This document shows, one piece after another, positions 35,601-43,550 of a DNA stretch of 64,000 nt. A model generated the notes under the pieces. The model was not told the DNA's origin, did no database searches, and saw nothing but the letters and a program-made list of their open reading frames with translations. The translations under genes were made by a program, and so were the position numbers. Position 1 is the stretch's first letter. Each line of letters begins with the position of its first letter. This stretch comes from Streptomyces sp. NRRL WC-3605 (lineage in GTDB: Bacteria > Actinomycetota > Actinomycetes > Streptomycetales > Streptomycetaceae): assembly GCF_001509795.1 (NCBI RefSeq), contig NZ_LLZN01000001.1, positions 1 through 64,000 of the forward strand, in the 5' to 3' direction.

Positions 35601-37537
35601 AGGGTCTCCTCCGCGGGTACGTACGTCTCCAGCAGGCTGATGGCTCGGCTCAGGTCGGCCGGGTCACCGGTCCACTCGGCATGCGGGGGCTCGAACCCGA
35701 CGGCCAGCTGCGTCAGCTGCCGGTGGATGTCCGACCCGTCCCGCACCGAGGAGAGGGACGAGCGGAGTGTCGACACCAGCGCGGCCAGGTTCTCGCCGGT
35801 CTGGTGGGACCCCCACCACATGCCTTGCAGCACCACGTGCCGCAGCGCGGCGCGGTCCCCGAGCGCGGATCCGGGCGGCAGCGACTCGCGTGCCTCCTCC
35901 AGCAGGCCGATGGCACGGTCGTAGTCGGCCATGTCCCCGCTGACCTCCATGCGCCGGCCCAGCGCTTCGGCCAGTTCCACCCGGCAGTACACACCGACCG
36001 AGCCCAACGGCCGCAGGGCCACCGCGCGTTCGCTCAGATCCAGGGCGCGGTCGAGGTCAGCGGCCGACTCCTCGCGGTCGTAGCGTTGCAGGAGACAGGA
36101 GGCGTAGTCGGCCAGGACACGGGGGAGGTCCGCGTCCGACGCCGCGGCGGTGGTCACGACGCGCTCGAACGTGGCCAGGGCCTCCTGCAGATCCGCCGCA
36201 TCACCGCTCCGGCGGAAACGGTCGCTGAGCGACACGGCGAGGTTGCCGAGGTGCAGCGTGGTCGGGGACAGCGTCATCGCCTGCCGGAACAGGTCCACCG
36301 CCCGGTCCAGGGCCTCGTTCTCGTCCGCCAGGTGGTACAGGTCCCGGTAGCCGGCCCCGACGTTGTTCAGCAGGGAAGCCCGCCTCTCACCCCCTGCCCG
36401 GTCGAGACCCAGGACCTGCTCGTACAACGCGGTGGCCGAGCGCAGGTCCTCGGCGTCTCCCGTGTGTTCGGCGCGCGCCGACAGGGCGTGCCCCAGCGCC
36501 GCGAGGAACTCCGCGCGGGCGCCGTCGTCGGCCGGGGGCGGGTCGAGTGCGGCGCGGCCCAGGCGTACCCGCAGATCGAGGAGTCCGAGGTCGACGCCTT
36601 GCATGGCCGCGGTCTGGAGACGGTCGCTCGCCGCCGCGCAGAGAGCCATGTGCGCCTCTTCGGTGAGGAACAGCCGCGCCGGATGGTCGAGGAACTCCCG
36701 GCACACCCGGAAGGACTCGACCGGGTCGGACGGGTGCCGCTCGGTGTGCAGGACCATGGCGAGGGCCTGCAGCCCTTCGTAGTCGGCGCCCGCCTCGGCG
36801 AGCCGGGTGAGCGCGGTGTCCCGCCCGGCCACCTCGCACACATGGAGGAAGCGGAGCGCGAACCGTGCTCCGGCACCCATGAACGGGTACGGAGCGTCGA
36901 GCGCGCCGTCGCCGAGCAGTCGGCGAAGGGCCTCGCGGAACGCGGAGGACATGCTCTTCGGGTGCGTCCGGAACCAGGCGCTCATCTCCACGTCGCTTCG
37001 GATCGCCTCAGCGAGTTCCCAGCACAGGTCGAGGGCCTGCTCGATGCTGATGACGTGGTCCGACGTGCGGAGTTCGTCCAGCCCCCGGCGGTAGGACTCC
37101 AGTACGTCGGCGTCCGTGTCCCGGCCGAGGAAGCGTGCCCTGGCCGCGAGGGCGGTCAGCAACTCGGAGGCTCGCTCCGCGAGCAGAACCGGGTGCTCTT
37201 CGACGGTGGCGACGGCGGACTCCGCGTCGGTGCTGCGCAGCAGGATCGTCAGCGCCCGCGTCACCTCGGGGTCGTCCGCGGGCAGGGTCAGCTGGTAGCC
37301 CGTGGGGTCGAAGGCCATCTCGACGCCGTGTTCCCGGCAGGCGCGCAACACCTCGCGCATCTCGGCCAGGGCCTGGGCGGCGTCGGCGTCAGCCACGGGT
37401 ACGGCGAGCGCTTCGTCGGCCTCGTCGCTCAGCAGGAACGGGTACCGCTCGACCGCTTCGCGCCGAGCGCGCAACGTGGGCGCGGACAGATAGGCCTCGA
37501 CGGCCTCCGGCCAGGCAGGCCGATCGTGCTCGTCCAT
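32627..37537 (-). CDS. Large TPR-CHAT cysteine protease
   Basis: This 1636-residue cytoplasmic protein has an N-terminal helical region (1-360) and a long array of tetratricopeptide-like helices (about 370-1150) with repeated TGD..DL..A patterns. A C-terminal CHAT caspase-like domain (about 1330-1636) follows. The catalytic dyad is His1466 in VVHFACHGSADPSDPLNSS and Cys1511 in VVLSACETGVVG, both intact. TPR-CHAT proteins in other bacteria are proteases switched on by a sensor, as in Craspase and gasdermin defence systems. ATG 37537 has GGAGG six bases upstream. It diverges, over only 36 bases, from two genes that may encode its partners. The gene converges with rtcB nine bases away. Confidence 0.88.
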   Translation of the reverse strand: MDEHDRPAWPEAVEAYLSAPTLRARREAVERYPFLLSDEADEALAVPVADADAAQALAEMREVLRACREHGVEMAFDPTGYQLTLPADDPEVTRALTILLRSTDAESAVATVEEHPVLLAERASELLTALAARARFLGRDTDADVLESYRRGLDELRTSDHVISIEQALDLCWELAEAIRSDVEMSAWFRTHPKSMSSAFREALRRLLGDGALDAPYPFMGAGARFALRFLHVCEVAGRDTALTRLAEAGADYEGLQALAMVLHTERHPSDPVESFRVCREFLDHPARLFLTEEAHMALCAAASDRLQTAAMQGVDLGLLDLRVRLGRAALDPPPADDGARAEFLAALGHALSARAEHTGDAEDLRSATALYEQVLGLDRAGGERRASLLNNVGAGYRDLYHLADENEALDRAVDLFRQAMTLSPTTLHLGNLAVSLSDRFRRSGDAADLQEALATFERVVTTAAASDADLPRVLADYASCLLQRYDREESAADLDRALDLSERAVALRPLGSVGVYCRVELAEALGRRMEVSGDMADYDRAIGLLEEARESLPPGSALGDRAALRHVVLQGMWWGSHQTGENLAALVSTLRSSLSSVRDGSDIHRQLTQLAVGFEPPHAEWTGDPADLSRAISLLETYVPAEETLPGMTEPQDPAERTRTLGRLLVRRGAATSSLPDVDRGIELAAAAGDGLRVQAFGHTERFMITLDAADLERALADLGPLAGAPADSGFDASELAERIVEVAGRRHRLSDGRDIVDVATEYLRARKMAGAEPAALLSDLLDLRFQTYGDVRDLHSAVDAMDQGLRALSPGEPGYGMMLIRAGGRWRELYTFLGEPGAFTRALECLTQAVERAEDDASLHSSAYNTLGTVLRARYNFTGDLGHLDQAITAYERSLDGWGEDRSVTWAIGVSNLANALRASYDSTGEPERLDRSIDLHEQAVAVFPADHPDLRPRLANLGNAYLSRFQANGAVTDLDRAEELRLQVLDILSANSPLRAEMTASLSDIALMRFDLTGDPAHLRTAVELGRKATSLAPAGTPAERHVRFRLAESLVYEHRRTARESTKREAVGILRELSADGNAADHAMRLGSSRLWARWAADRGAWQEASEAFRTWTKTSGDLVRLQVSRGLRTRIIGRSADLAPAAAYSLTRVGDLEAAVMAVETARAVSVSETLELGSADVRWLAEHGLEQLAERFTTAVARWLSASGDGLDRGLAGGAGTVNFSDHDTAVRAARAEVDALIEEIREASGQTGFLRPPTFADVASASTDPIVYLVASDYGGVALIVEGSRTRSLDLPALTSRQVQDWLVLSRQDGTLNWWSRLERVTGELWDAAFGPLTDLLGEGPVTLVPSGRLELLPLNAAWTRTPDGRRRYAIDGMTLRTVPNARVLNATRARAERAGETSLLAVVDPQPVSAAPLTGAAAEAAGAAAWFSDRVVLSGRQASADKVLALLQSYDVVHFACHGSADPSDPLNSSLTLADDRLLTLRDLLDIRDGEAAPVRLVVLSACETGVVGPAAPSEVIGLSSGLLEAGAAGAVVSQWRVPDLSTALLMMRFYSEWKAGGFDPAAALCAAQRWLRDTTNAEKADHFRPGGPSGLVPETTRPLWRRLIRLEPEHRGFAHPVHWAGFVFVGS

Positions 37538-37573
37538 CCCTTGCCTCCCCCGTCGGGCACGCCAGAATGAACC

Positions 37574-37999
37574 GTGCCTCATGACGATTCTGCCGAAGCC
37601 GACCGCTCTCAAGTCCCCTTTCTCGTCAACGTGGTCGAGCGGCTCGCCCAGGAACTCCCGGTGCTGATGACGGACTTCGAACCGTTGCACGCCGACCTCG
37701 CCGCCCTGCTGGCAGGCCTGCGCGCGGGTGACGGGGACCCGGAGGAGACACTCGACGAGATACTCGCCCTGCTCGCCTCCCGGCAGGAGACGCGTACGCG
37801 GCTGGACGACCTGCTGGGACCCGAGCACGCCGAGGACCGGACTCCCCGTTTCGCGGGCGACCCCGTGGTGGGATACGAGCAGGCCGTCTGCCCGCGGTGC
37901 GGGCGGGCCTGGGTGATCCTCGACGCCGACGAGGACGAACTGCCGCCCGAGCGCTGCCCGAACGACGGCGCGGTCCTGACCGTGATCCAAGGGACGTGA
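37574..37999 (+). CDS. Small cysteine-motif protein divergent from the CHAT protease
   Basis: This 141-residue protein has a helical first half (VNVVERLAQELPVLMTDFEPL and an acidic helix around residues 55-80). A short C-terminal motif, CPRCGRAWVILDADED...RCPND, has Cys106, Cys109 and Cys128. A complete zinc ribbon would need a fourth ligand, perhaps Asp131 or another chain. GTG 37574 follows an AGAATG -10-like box by a few bases, so the mRNA may be leaderless. I do not recognise the family. It is seven bases upstream of a membrane protein gene and is probably its partner. Confidence 0.7.
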   Translation: MPHDDSAEADRSQVPFLVNVVERLAQELPVLMTDFEPLHADLAALLAGLRAGDGDPEETLDEILALLASRQETRTRLDDLLGPEHAEDRTPRFAGDPVVGYEQAVCPRCGRAWVILDADEDELPPERCPNDGAVLTVIQGT

Positions 38000-38006
38000 G
38001 CCGGTC

Positions 38007-38945
38007 GTGATGGGGGACTTCTGGAAGGGGATCGGGGGCCGGCTGGCCGAACGCTGGGCAACCGCGCTGTTCTCGCCCGCCTTCGTGTTCTGGGTGGGCG
38101 GCCTGCTCGCCTGGCTGCTGCGTCCCGAGGCGCCTGGGGGGAACTGGAAGTCCCGGCTCCTGGCCTTCGGGCGGGAGCTGCAAGGTCAGCCCCTGCTCGT
38201 GCAAGGGGTCTACGTGATCGCTCCGCTGATCCTCGTCACGTTGTCGGGCCTCGCCCTGCGGCAGGCCGCCTTTCCGGTCCTGCGCATGCTGGAGGGCTAC
38301 TGGCCCGCCGCACTGGACCCGGTGGCCGACCGGATGCGGACCCGTCTTTCCGACCGTGCGGACCGCCGGGCGACCCGGCTGCGCGCGCTGGCCGCCGTCG
38401 CGTCCACGGCCCTCACCCCGCAGCAGCTCACCGAACGGGCCCGTCTGGAGCGCCGTCACCGCCGTGTCCCGGCGCAGCGGGCGCAGCGCCGGCCGACCCG
38501 GCTGGGCAACACGCTGCGGGCCGCGGAGTCGCGGCCGCGGGCCCGCTACGGGCTGGACCCCGTGGTGTGCTGGCCGCGGCTCTGGCTGCTGCTGCCCGAC
38601 ACGGCACGCCAGGAGGCCACGGCCGCCTACACCTCACTGCTCGTGACCGTCCAGGTCTTCGTCTGCGGTCTGCTGTCCACCGTGTGGACCGTGTGGTCGT
38701 GGTGGGCCCTGCCCGCGGGCCTGCTGGTGGCCGTGGCCGCCCATCTGCGCATGTACTACGCCGCGATGACTCTCGGTGATGTCTTCGAGGCGTGCTTCGA
38801 CGTTCACCGCAGACTCCTCTATCAAGCCGTCTGCTGGCCGCTGCCCAAGAACCCGATGGACGAACGGACCGAGGGGCCGCGCCTGACCACGTACCTCAGC
38901 ACGGGATCCCGCCGGGACGAACCCACCTTCGTCGACCCCGTGTGA
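38007..38945 (+). CDS. Four-helix membrane protein of the CHAT locus
   Basis: This 312-residue protein has two N-terminal membrane segments (about residues 20-38 and 68-86). A long, very basic cytoplasmic region follows (about 110-190, rich in Arg). Two further segments lie near 208-250 (VQVFVCGLLSTVWTVWSWWALPAG). The C-terminus is polar. GTG 38007 or ATG 38010 can start it. No enzyme motif is seen. By analogy with CHAT-gasdermin systems it could be a substrate or pore-forming effector cut by the CHAT protease, but it does not look like a gasdermin and this is inference. Confidence 0.7.
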   Translation: MMGDFWKGIGGRLAERWATALFSPAFVFWVGGLLAWLLRPEAPGGNWKSRLLAFGRELQGQPLLVQGVYVIAPLILVTLSGLALRQAAFPVLRMLEGYWPAALDPVADRMRTRLSDRADRRATRLRALAAVASTALTPQQLTERARLERRHRRVPAQRAQRRPTRLGNTLRAAESRPRARYGLDPVVCWPRLWLLLPDTARQEATAAYTSLLVTVQVFVCGLLSTVWTVWSWWALPAGLLVAVAAHLRMYYAAMTLGDVFEACFDVHRRLLYQAVCWPLPKNPMDERTEGPRLTTYLSTGSRRDEPTFVDPV

Positions 38946-38952
38946 CGGCTCG

Positions 38953-39078
38953 CTACTTCGGTGCGTGGGTCACCGCGTAGATCATGACGAACGCCACGAT
39001 GTGGATGCCGAAGAGGAAGTAGGCGAGCCACCACCACATCTGGCGTTCGTTGTGCGGGTCCTTGCCGGCGGGGCTCAG
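38953..39078 (-). CDS. 41-residue membrane peptide with possible CTG start
   Basis: The frame reads LSPAGKDPHNERQMWWWLAY and then one hydrophobic helix (FLFGIHIVAFVMIYAV), ending in THAPK. It begins at CTG 39078, which overlaps the SDR stop as CTGA, the same geometry as ATGA/GTGA coupling. No ATG or GTG is available before internal Met14. If CTG is not used, a 28-residue form could start at that methionine. The composition is clearly that of a small membrane protein, not noncoding DNA. Confidence 0.5.
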   Translation of the reverse strand: MSPAGKDPHNERQMWWWLAYFLFGIHIVAFVMIYAVTHAPK

Positions 39079-39854
39079 CGGGTTTCCCGGTGCACCTTGG
39101 TGTTGCTGGCCTGGGCGCGGGGGCGGACCACCAGCAGGTCGATGTTCACGTGGCTGGGGCGGGTGACCGCCCAGGTGATCGTGTCGGCGACGTCGTCGGC
39201 GGTCAGCGGCTCGGCCACGCCCTCGTAGACCTTCGCGGCCTTGTCGGCGTCGCCGCCGAAGCGGGTCAGCGCGAACTCCTCGGTCCTGACCATGCCGGGG
39301 GCCACCTCGACGACCCGCACCGGCCGGCCCACGATCTCCAGGCGCAGGGTCTCCGCCAGGACGTGCGCGCCGTGCTTGGCCGCGACGTATCCGGCGCCAC
39401 CCTCGTACGTGGCGTGGCCGGCGGTGGAGGAGACGACGACCACGGTGCCGTCGCCGCTCGCCTCCAGCTTGGGGAGCAGGGCCTGGGTGAGGTTCAGGGT
39501 GCCGATGACGTTCGTCTCGTACATCGTGCGCCAGTCGTCCGGGTCGCCGGTGGCCACCGGGTCGGCACCGAGGGCGCCGCCCGCGTTGTTCACGAGGACG
39601 CCGACGGTTTGGAAGGCGGTCGCGAACTCGTCCACGGCCGCGCGGTCCGTCACGTCGAGCTGGTAGGCGGTGGCGGCGTGGCCGGCCGCGGTGATCTCCT
39701 CGGCCAGCGCCTCGATCCGGTCCTTGCGCCGGGCCGTGAGCACCACGCGGTAGCCGGCGGCGGCCAGCCGCCGTGCCGTGGCGGCTCCGATCCCGCTGCT
39801 CGCACCGGTGACGACGGCGATGCGGGAGGCGGCGGACGGTGCGGCGGTGGCCAT
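39075..39854 (-). CDS. Short-chain dehydrogenase/reductase
   Basis: This 259-residue classical SDR has the cofactor motif TGASSGIG near residue 16, followed by a basic ARRKDR stretch that suggests NADPH. NNAGG is near residue 90. The catalytic SS...YVAAKH (Ser, Tyr, Lys) is intact near residues 142-160. It resembles YdfG-like serine/hydroxy-acid dehydrogenases. ATG 39854 has GAGGAG six bases upstream. A small membrane peptide is encoded overlapping its stop codon. Confidence 0.88.
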   Translation of the reverse strand: MATAAPSAASRIAVVTGASSGIGAATARRLAAAGYRVVLTARRKDRIEALAEEITAAGHAATAYQLDVTDRAAVDEFATAFQTVGVLVNNAGGALGADPVATGDPDDWRTMYETNVIGTLNLTQALLPKLEASGDGTVVVVSSTAGHATYEGGAGYVAAKHGAHVLAETLRLEIVGRPVRVVEVAPGMVRTEEFALTRFGGDADKAAKVYEGVAEPLTADDVADTITWAVTRPSHVNIDLLVVRPRAQASNTKVHRETR

Positions 39855-39963
39855 GGACTGCTCCTCGGGCGTACGCGGACGGACTGCCGGCCTGGACGGA
39901 CTGCCCGGCCTGGAAAGACTGTCCGGTCAGGATAGGCGGGGCCGGCCGGGCGGTGTCGCGGGC

Positions 39964-40299
39964 CTACTGGCTGCGCGGGGCCCACATGATCACGGCCATG
40001 CCGGCCAGGCAGATCAGGGCGCCCGTGACGTCCCAGCGGTCCGGGCGGTAGCCGTCCGCGACCATGCCCCAGGCCAGCGAGCCGGCGACGAAGATCCCGC
40101 CGTACGCGGCGAGGATGCGGCCGAAGTGGGCGTCCGGCTGGAGGGTGGCGACGAAGCCGTACGCGCCGAGGGCCAGGACGCCCGCGCCGATCCAGAGCCA
40201 GCCCCGGTGGCCCCGGACGCCCTGCCACACCAGCCAGGCGCCGCCGATCTCGAACAGCGCGGCGAGCACGAACAGGGCGACGGATCGAAGGATGAGCAT
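39964..40299 (-). CDS. YnfA family (UPF0060) small membrane protein
   Basis: This 111-residue protein has four membrane helices and the family signatures [14 protein letters not shown] and [20 protein letters not shown]. YnfA proteins resemble small multidrug-resistance exporters. ATG 40299 gives the standard family length; a longer form to 40326 would add a basic leader. Confidence 0.88.
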   Translation of the reverse strand: MLILRSVALFVLAALFEIGGAWLVWQGVRGHRGWLWIGAGVLALGAYGFVATLQPDAHFGRILAAYGGIFVAGSLAWGMVADGYRPDRWDVTGALICLAGMAVIMWAPRSQ

Positions 40300-40410
40300 G
40301 GCCGCCAGCCTCGCACGCCGCCACACGGCCCCTCACGTCACCTGTTGGACGGCGCCTGCCCGTCGCCCCGCGGGGGATACATCGCTTCGACCTCGGTGGA
40401 AGGAGCGGAC

Positions 40411-40872
40411 ATGACGTGGTGGACGCGTGGTGTCGCGGTGGGCGCGACGGCGGTTCTGGCAGCGGCCGGCGGGACGGCTCAGGCGTCGGGCGCCCCGCGC
40501 GGTGCCGCCGCCGAGCTCGCCTATCACGGCTCGGCCGTGCTCTCCGGCGGCCAGGTCGGTGTGCGGTTCGTCCCGCACAACCACGGTCCGGCGGCCGTGC
40601 CGGAGTCGGTGGTGCGCATCCGCTGGTCGGAGCCGCTGGCGGACGGGCAGACGCTGCCGTCCTCGTGCGCGAGGGCGGAGGAGCGGGCCGTGGTGTGCCG
40701 GGTCGGGGCGCTGGAGGCGGACGGCGTGGGGGAGCCGGTCGTGCTGCGGGTACGGCTGCGGCAGCCGACGCCCGAGGTGCGGCTGGAGTTCGCCACGGTG
40801 GCCGACGGCGACCGGGCGGGGGCCGGGCAGGCGGTGCTGGTGCTGGAGACGGGCGACGCTTACGCCTTCTAG
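40411..40872 (+). CDS. Secreted protein of unknown function
   Basis: This 153-residue protein has a signal peptide (MTWWTRGVAVGATAVLAAAG, cleavage after AQASG likely). The rest is a beta-rich domain with one cysteine pair (PSSCARAEERAVVCRVGALEA). That pattern suits a small extracellular immunoglobulin-like fold. AAGGAG lies five bases before ATG 40411. Its stop codon shares the CTAG with the stop of the convergent AraC gene. Confidence 0.7.
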   Translation: MTWWTRGVAVGATAVLAAAGGTAQASGAPRGAAAELAYHGSAVLSGGQVGVRFVPHNHGPAAVPESVVRIRWSEPLADGQTLPSSCARAEERAVVCRVGALEADGVGEPVVLRVRLRQPTPEVRLEFATVADGDRAGAGQAVLVLETGDAYAF

Positions 40873-41738
40873 GCGTCCGGGGCGTCCGGGGCGTCCGGGG
40901 CGTCCGGGGCGTCCTGGTCGTCCTCGCGTTCGGCCTGGGCGTACGCCGTCGGTGGGACGCCCACCGTGGCGGTGAAGTCCCGCACCAGATGGGCCTGGTC
41001 GGCGTAGCCGAGCTCGTGGGCGAGGGTGGCCCAGTCGACGTCGGTGCGGGTGCCGGCGTGTTCGAGGGCGTCGTGGATGCGGTAGCGCAGGATGCACCAC
41101 TTGGGGCTGACGCCCACGTACGCCGAGAACAGCCGTTGCAGGGTGCGGACCGACAGCCCGTGGTCGCGCGCGAGGTCGTCGACGCGGCGGATGGAGCGGT
41201 CGGCGCGGACCCGTGCGACCAGGTCGACGGCGAGGTCGGCCCGGGGGTCCGGGACGCGGGGGAGGGCGAGGAGGAAGGCGTCGAGGGCGGCCACCCGGTC
41301 CTCGTCGCGTGCGGGGCCGACGACGGCACGGGCGGTGTCGCCGGTGAGGGAGGGGAAGACTTCCCCGGCCGCGAGGACCCGGCCCGTCCAGCGGGACACC
41401 GGCGCCCCGGGGGCGTGGGGGCGGAAGCCGCCGGGCCGGAACTTCACGCCGCAGACCCGGCCCCGGCCGGTCAGCTTGCGGGTGTAGAGGCCGAGCGCGA
41501 CGCCGGTGAGCTCGGCGTAGGGCGTGCCCTCGTCCTCGTCCCACTGGAAGGTGAGGTTCACAGCCGGGTGCGGGACGACGTGGGAGGCGTACGGGCCGGG
41601 CAGGTCCCAGTCGATCAGCCAGTACCACTCGACGTACCGGCGCAGCGGTTCGGCGGGCGCGTGACGCCGGAACCGCACACGGCTGAGCAGCCCGGACGGG
41701 TCGACGATCCCCCGGGTGTCGTGGCGGGGTTCCTCCAT
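40869..41738 (-). CDS. AraC family transcriptional regulator
   Basis: This 289-residue regulator has an N-terminal DUF6597-like domain (RRYVEWYWLIDWDLPG, PHPAVNLTFQW) and a C-terminal AraC double helix-turn-helix (about residues 180-265, HGLSVRTLQRLFSAYVGVSPKW and HELGYADQAHLVRDF). The last 14 residues are the repeat DAPDAPDAPDAPDA, encoded by a 9-bp tandem repeat. Its target may be the divergent TIGR03086 gene. ATG 41738 starts MEEPRHD. Confidence 0.85.
   Translation of the reverse strand: MEEPRHDTRGIVDPSGLLSRVRFRRHAPAEPLRRYVEWYWLIDWDLPGPYASHVVPHPAVNLTFQWDEDEGTPYAELTGVALGLYTRKLTGRGRVCGVKFRPGGFRPHAPGAPVSRWTGRVLAAGEVFPSLTGDTARAVVGPARDEDRVAALDAFLLALPRVPDPRADLAVDLVARVRADRSIRRVDDLARDHGLSVRTLQRLFSAYVGVSPKWCILRYRIHDALEHAGTRTDVDWATLAHELGYADQAHLVRDFTATVGVPPTAYAQAEREDDQDAPDAPDAPDAPDA
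40872..40916. repeat. 9-bp tandem repeat in the AraC gene end
   Basis: Four perfect copies of GGCGTCCGG and one variant run from 40872 to 40916. They keep reading frame and encode the Asp-Ala-Pro tail of the AraC regulator. Copy number is likely to vary between strains. Confidence 0.9.
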
Positions 41739-41800
41739 GGGCGGATCGTACGTCGCGTTTGTTCAAGAGGGGCGGCCCCCGGTGTGCCTACGGTCGGGGC

Positions 41801-42391
41801 ATGGACACGAACAAGGTGAAGACGTACGGCATCGGTGAGCTGCTGGACCGGGCGTGCGAGCGGGCGGTGCCCGTGGTGCGGGCCGTGCCCGACGGGGCGC
41901 TCGCCGCGCGCACACCGTGTGCCGAGTACGACGTGAAGGCGCTGGTCAACCATCTCTTCCAGGTGGTCGTGCAGTTCCATCGGCTGGCCTTGCGGGAGTC
42001 GGCCGACTTCGGGGAGACCCCCGATGTGGTCGGCTCCGAGCCGGAGTGGCGGGAGCGGCTGGCGGAGGAGGCGCGCCGGACGGCGGCGGTCTGGTCGGCG
42101 CCGGGCGCCGAGGACGGGACGACGGGCGCGATGGGGATGCCGGCGCGTCTGGTCGGCGCGATGGCGCTGCTGGACCTCACCGTGCACGCCTGGGACCTGG
42201 CGCGGGCGACGGGGCAGGACTTCCCGGGCTGCGACGAGGCCGTCCTGGCGGAGCTAGACGGAGCGGTGACGACGCTGGAGCCGACCGCGCGGGCGATGGG
42301 GGTGTTCGGGGAGGCGGTGCCTGCGCCCGAGGGGGCCAGCGCGTTCGAGCGGCTGCTCGCTCGCACGGGCCGCGATCCGCGCTGGGAATAG
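41801..42391 (+). CDS. TIGR03086 family metal-binding (DinB/MDMPI-like) protein
   Basis: This 196-residue helical-bundle protein has RTPCAEYDVKALVNHLFQVVVQFHRLA near the N-terminus and DLTVHAWDLARATGQD in the middle. Its histidines fit the metal site of the mycothiol-dependent maleylpyruvate isomerase family. Members may use mycothiol as cofactor. ATG 41801 is the start. It diverges from the AraC regulator. Confidence 0.82.
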   Translation: MDTNKVKTYGIGELLDRACERAVPVVRAVPDGALAARTPCAEYDVKALVNHLFQVVVQFHRLALRESADFGETPDVVGSEPEWRERLAEEARRTAAVWSAPGAEDGTTGAMGMPARLVGAMALLDLTVHAWDLARATGQDFPGCDEAVLAELDGAVTTLEPTARAMGVFGEAVPAPEGASAFERLLARTGRDPRWE

Positions 42392-42417
42392 CTCACGGGG
42401 GGCCGCCGTTCTCCGGG

Positions 42418-42438
42418 TATAGTTGAACCATAAACAAC
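42418..42438 (+). promoter_or_regulatory. Candidate promoter/operator of the LLM-FMN reductase operon
   Basis: TATAGT (42418-42423) could be a -10 box. It runs into an AT-rich imperfect dyad GTTGAACCATAAACAAC (42422-42438) just before the ribosome site GGAGGG of the monooxygenase gene. An operator for an unidentified repressor is possible. Confidence 0.35.
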
Positions 42439-42455
42439 CTGGAGGGTGAGCGACC

Positions 42456-43550
42456 ATGCAGTTCGGGATCTTCAGCGTCGGCGACGTCACGCCCGACCCC
42501 ACGACCGGCCGCACGCCGACGGAGCGTGACCGCATCAAGGCCATGGTCGCCATCGCCCTGAAGGCGGAGGAGGTCGGCCTGGACGTCTTCGCGACCGGCG
42601 AGCACCACAACCCGCCGTTCGTGCCGTCGTCGCCGACCACGATGCTCGGCTACATCGCGGCGCGCACCGAGCGGCTGGTCCTGTCGACCTCCACCACACT
42701 GATCACCACGAACGACCCGGTGAAGATCGCCGAGGACTTCGCGATGCTCCAGCACCTGGCCGACGGCCGCGTGGACCTCATGATGGGCCGCGGCAACACC
42801 GGCCCGGTGTACCCCTGGTTCGGCCAGGACATCCGCCAGGGCATCAACCTCGCCGTCGAGAACTACGCCCTGCTGCACCGGCTGTGGCGCGAGGACGTCG
42901 TGAACTGGGAGGGCAAGTTCCGCACCCCCCTCCAGGGCTTCACGTCCACGCCCCGGCCGCTGGACGGCGTGCCGCCGTTCGTCTGGCACGGCTCCATCCG
43001 CTCGCCGGAGATCGCCGAGCAGGCCGCCTACTACGGCGACGGCTTCTTCCACAACAACATCTTCTGGCCCGCCGACCACACCAAGCGGATGGTCGAGCTG
43101 TACCGCAGCCGGTACGCCCACTACGGGCACGGCACCCCCGAGCAGGCCATCGTCGGCCTCGGCGGCCAGGTGTTCATGCGGAAGAACTCCCAGGACGCGG
43201 TGAACGAGTTCCGTCCGTACTTCGACAACGCGCCGGTGTACGGCCACGGCCCCTCGCTGGAGGACTTCACCGAGCAGACGCCGCTGACCGTCGGCTCCCC
43301 GCAGCAGGTGATCGAGAAGACGCTCGCCTTCCGCGACTACGCCGGCGACTACCAGCGCCAGCTGTTCCTGATGGACCACGCCGGGCTGCCGCTGAAGACC
43401 GTCCTGGAACAGCTCGACCTGCTCGGCGAGGAGGTCGTACCCGTGCTGCGCAAGGAGTTCGCCGCCCGGCGCCCGGCCGGGGTGCCGGACGCCCCCACCC
43501 ACGCCTCCCTGCTGGCCCGCCGGACGTCGGAAGAGGTGACCGTCGCATGA
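42456..43550 (+). CDS. LLM class flavin-dependent oxidoreductase (CE1758 type)
   Basis: This 364-residue luciferase-like monooxygenase uses reduced FMN. The TIM-barrel start MQFGIFSVGD, the GEHHNPPF loop, the DLMMGRGNTGP phosphate-binding region and PPFVWHGSIRSPE are typical. It overlaps the next gene by four bases. The pair corresponds to the CE1758/CE1759 families, in which the reductase supplies FMNH2. The substrate is unknown, perhaps an aldehyde or aromatic. ATG 42456 has GGAGGG nine bases upstream. Confidence 0.9.
   Translation: MQFGIFSVGDVTPDPTTGRTPTERDRIKAMVAIALKAEEVGLDVFATGEHHNPPFVPSSPTTMLGYIAARTERLVLSTSTTLITTNDPVKIAEDFAMLQHLADGRVDLMMGRGNTGPVYPWFGQDIRQGINLAVENYALLHRLWREDVVNWEGKFRTPLQGFTSTPRPLDGVPPFVWHGSIRSPEIAEQAAYYGDGFFHNNIFWPADHTKRMVELYRSRYAHYGHGTPEQAIVGLGGQVFMRKNSQDAVNEFRPYFDNAPVYGHGPSLEDFTEQTPLTVGSPQQVIEKTLAFRDYAGDYQRQLFLMDHAGLPLKTVLEQLDLLGEEVVPVLRKEFAARRPAGVPDAPTHASLLARRTSEEVTVA

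Noticed and set aside
37574..38945. Gasdermin as the CHAT partner
   Set aside because: The 312-residue protein has four clear membrane helices and a basic middle region, unlike bacterial gasdermins, which are mostly soluble beta/alpha proteins with a short C-terminal inhibitory peptide.
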